From JAWWPY01 sp964412845 (lineage in GTDB: Bacteria > Actinomycetota > Actinomycetes > Streptosporangiales > Streptosporangiaceae), in contig CAYPQM010000044.1 in assembly GCA_964412845.1 (NCBI GenBank), positions 1-41,637 on the forward strand: a stretch of 41,637 nt of DNA, in the 5' to 3' direction. The notes under the pieces are model-generated. The model saw nothing but the letters and a program-made list of their open reading frames with translations. It searched no databases and had not been told where the DNA came from. Both the position numbers and the translations under genes were made by a program. This document shows positions 40,633 to 41,637 of this stretch, one piece after another (position 1 is the first letter of the stretch; each line of letters opens with the position of its first letter).

Positions 40633-40720
40633 GGCGGCCCTGATACGCACGCCTGGCCGGCGTGGCCGATCTGCGCGCCCCCGGCCGGGTGGGAGACCGG
40701 CCAGGGCGGCGCGCTCGGGC

Positions 40721-41215
40721 TCAGAAGGTCTCGACCGCGCCGCGTGCCTCGGAGTCGAGCACGCCCCAGCCGATCAGTTCCTCGGTGAGATCAAGGGGTG
40801 ACTTGTCGTAGATGACCGCAAGGGAGCGCAGATCCTCCTGGCGGATCGACAGCACCCGGCCGTTGTAGTCACCGCGCTGGCTCTGGATGGTGGCAACGTA
40901 ACGGGCGAGCGGCCCAGCCTTGTCCTTGGGCAGTTGCCCCATGCGCTCGAGATCGATCACGAGCTTCGGGGACGGCGCAAGAGGCGTCGGGGTCGCGTCG
41001 CCGGGCAGCAACTCAGATACCGGCACGCCGTAGAACTCGGCGAGTTCGGCCAGCTTCTGCACTGTCACCGAACGGTCACCGCGCTCGTAGGAGCCGACAA
41101 CGACTGCTTTCCAGCGGCCGCGGGACTTCTCCTCGACTCCGTGGAGTGAGAGTCCTTGCTGGGTGCGGATGGCGCGCAGGCGCGCACCAAGGGTCTTGGC
41201 GTATTCAGATGGCAT
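40721..41215 (-). CDS. bldD: developmental master regulator BldD
   Basis: 164-residue XRE-type regulator, near-identical in pattern to Streptomyces BldD. The N-terminal HTH reads MPSEYAKTLGARLRAIRTQQGLSLHGVEEKSRGRWKAVVVGSYERGDRSVTVQKLAELAEFYGVPV. The C-terminal domain holds the c-di-GMP signature RxD-X8-RxxD exactly: Arg114-Gly-Asp116, eight residues, Arg125-Gln-Glu-Asp128. In Streptomyces a c-di-GMP tetramer dimerises BldD, which then represses sporulation genes and its own promoter. A candidate BldD box lies 41 bp upstream. Its presence implies a differentiating life cycle or retention of that control in a non-sporulating relative. Confidence 0.97.
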   Translation of the reverse strand: MPSEYAKTLGARLRAIRTQQGLSLHGVEEKSRGRWKAVVVGSYERGDRSVTVQKLAELAEFYGVPVSELLPGDATPTPLAPSPKLVIDLERMGQLPKDKAGPLARYVATIQSQRGDYNGRVLSIRQEDLRSLAVIYDKSPLDLTEELIGWGVLDSEARGAVETF

Positions 41216-41255
41216 GATCGTCGGCCCCCCGGCCTGTGTTAGCTTTCAGTGATGG

Positions 41256-41268
41256 TTACGGACAGTGA
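41256..41268 (-). promoter_or_regulatory. candidate BldD autoregulatory site
   Basis: TTACGGACAGTGA fits the BldD consensus TNACNCWGNGTNA at seven of nine fixed positions and lies 41-53 bp before the bldD start. BldD is known to repress its own gene in Streptomyces. Confidence 0.4.
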
Positions 41269-41565
41269 CGGTAGGCCGCAAGCGCGACCAGGTCAAGCCG
41301 AATCGCAAAAAGCGGGTCAAGTTGCGCGTCTCGGCGCTTCCGCGGGACTCGCCCGCTGACGTTCGGGAGATGTCCCGGAACCCCTGCGGCACCTGGCTTT
41401 TCCGCTGCTTCGGCGCCCGGATACGACCTTTGGCGCTGGCCGCACTTAGCGACGGTTATACCAGTGTGACACGAATCACTCATTGTTATGCACTCATCGT
41501 AGTATGCCCTGCTCCGGAGGCGGGGGGCGCGGCGGTGACTCAGCGCACTTGACCGCCGTGCCCGG

Positions 41566-41637
41566 CCCCGCCCGGGCCTCCGCCCGGGCCCCGCCCGGGC
41601 CTCCGCCCGGGCCCCGCCCGGGCCTCCGCCCGGGCCC
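41566..41637. repeat. 23-bp GC tandem repeat at the window end
   Basis: Three exact copies of a 23-bp unit (41566, 41589, 41612) built from two GCCCGGGC palindromes, followed by the start of a fourth. The scaffold stops inside it, so the copy number is unknown. Confidence 0.9.

Larger units (their letters stand above)
41216..41637. other. intergenic region upstream of bldD up to the window end
   Basis: 422 bp with no convincing gene; short open frames on both strands lack family resemblance. It contains a candidate BldD box, an AT-richer segment at about 41455-41505 with GTGA/TCAC inverted half-sites and two CACTCAT direct repeats (possible promoter), and ends in a GC tandem repeat. Confidence 0.6.

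Noticed and set aside
33866..41215. Antibiotic or terpenoid biosynthetic cluster (ferredoxin reductase, polyprenyl synthase, resistance-like acetyltransferase)
   Set aside because: No cyclase, P450, PKS, NRPS or transporter is present, and the genes follow a conserved housekeeping order known from mycobacteria and Streptomyces.
41256..41552. Small frames on both strands upstream of bldD
   Set aside because: No Shine-Dalgarno, no family resemblance, odd composition, and they cover promoter-like elements.
1..41637. tRNA, rRNA, insertion sequence, prophage or origin of replication
   Set aside because: I saw no tRNA-like T-arm/CCA pattern, no transposase or integrase frame and no DnaA-box cluster. 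A tRNAscan-SE and ISfinder search would settle this.

Overview
The window is high-GC (about 70%), densely packed chromosomal DNA from a filamentous, probably sporulating actinomycete. The evidence is a full-length BldD with an intact c-di-GMP signature, DUF397, SAV_6107-type HEPN and CGNR/ABATE proteins, many GTG/TTG starts, an ECF42 sigma factor with its YCII partner, and a gene order that recalls two reference blocks from memory: the Streptomyces coelicolor segment glucokinase / acyltransferase / pfkA / aroG-type gene / PASTA kinase / polyprenyl synthase / metF, and the M. tuberculosis Rv2170-Rv2182c region (Rv2175c, pknL, idsA2, metF-like). An order such as Streptosporangiales is plausible but no marker here fixes it. 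Two runs of exactly 100 N (4785-4884, 37494-37593) are scaffold placeholders, and the sequence ends in a 23-bp GC repeat, so this looks like a draft scaffold.

Layout. 1-6.8 kb: ROK glucokinase (partial), small membrane protein, esterase, PlsC, PAP2 phosphatase, a DUF4389 repeat protein split by a gap, and a phosphofructokinase with pyrophosphate-type residues. 6.8-8.9 kb: two tandem long hairpins, then a NarL-type histidine kinase/response regulator pair. 8.9-21.3 kb is the accessory part: CGNR regulator, two methyltransferases, acyl-CoA ligase, PAS protein, a frameshifted unknown gene, a GNAT protein, ECF42 sigma/YCII, a VapBC-like toxin-antitoxin pair next to an EthD remnant, a hydrolase, DUF397, a repeat-bearing small protein and a YCII-UPF0158 fusion. 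21.4-31.6 kb: thiI, a type I-beta DAHP synthase with an apparent aromatic leader peptide plus terminator, a sulfite-oxidase-like enzyme, endonuclease IV, a flavin oxidoreductase coupled to a membrane glycosyltransferase-like protein, and a PASTA Ser/Thr kinase. 31.6-36.3 kb: TPP riboswitch-thiO-thiS-thiG, ferredoxin reductase, an Rv2175c-like regulator and thiE. 36.3-41.6 kb: an AAC(2')-I-type acetyltransferase, polyprenyl synthase (falsely gapped), metF, GNAT, HEPN protein and bldD.

How the genes fit together: thiO, thiS, thiG and thiE supply the thiazole and coupling steps of thiamine synthesis, with thiOSG under a TPP riboswitch. ThiI handles sulfur transfer to tRNA and lacks a rhodanese domain. 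DAHP synthase opens the shikimate pathway and seems to be controlled by attenuation. The PASTA kinase and the Rv2175c-like protein form a kinase/substrate pair in mycobacteria. BldD, with a candidate BldD box in its own promoter and another at 19.8 kb, links the region to development.

The most interesting items are the aroG leader/attenuator, the twin hairpins after pfkA, the 15-bp tandem array that repeats the thiE Shine-Dalgarno, the toxin-antitoxin pair abutting a truncated EthD gene, and a false assembly gap in the polyprenyl synthase that can be resolved from the sequence alone. I did not find a clearly new multi-gene defence or biosynthetic system.
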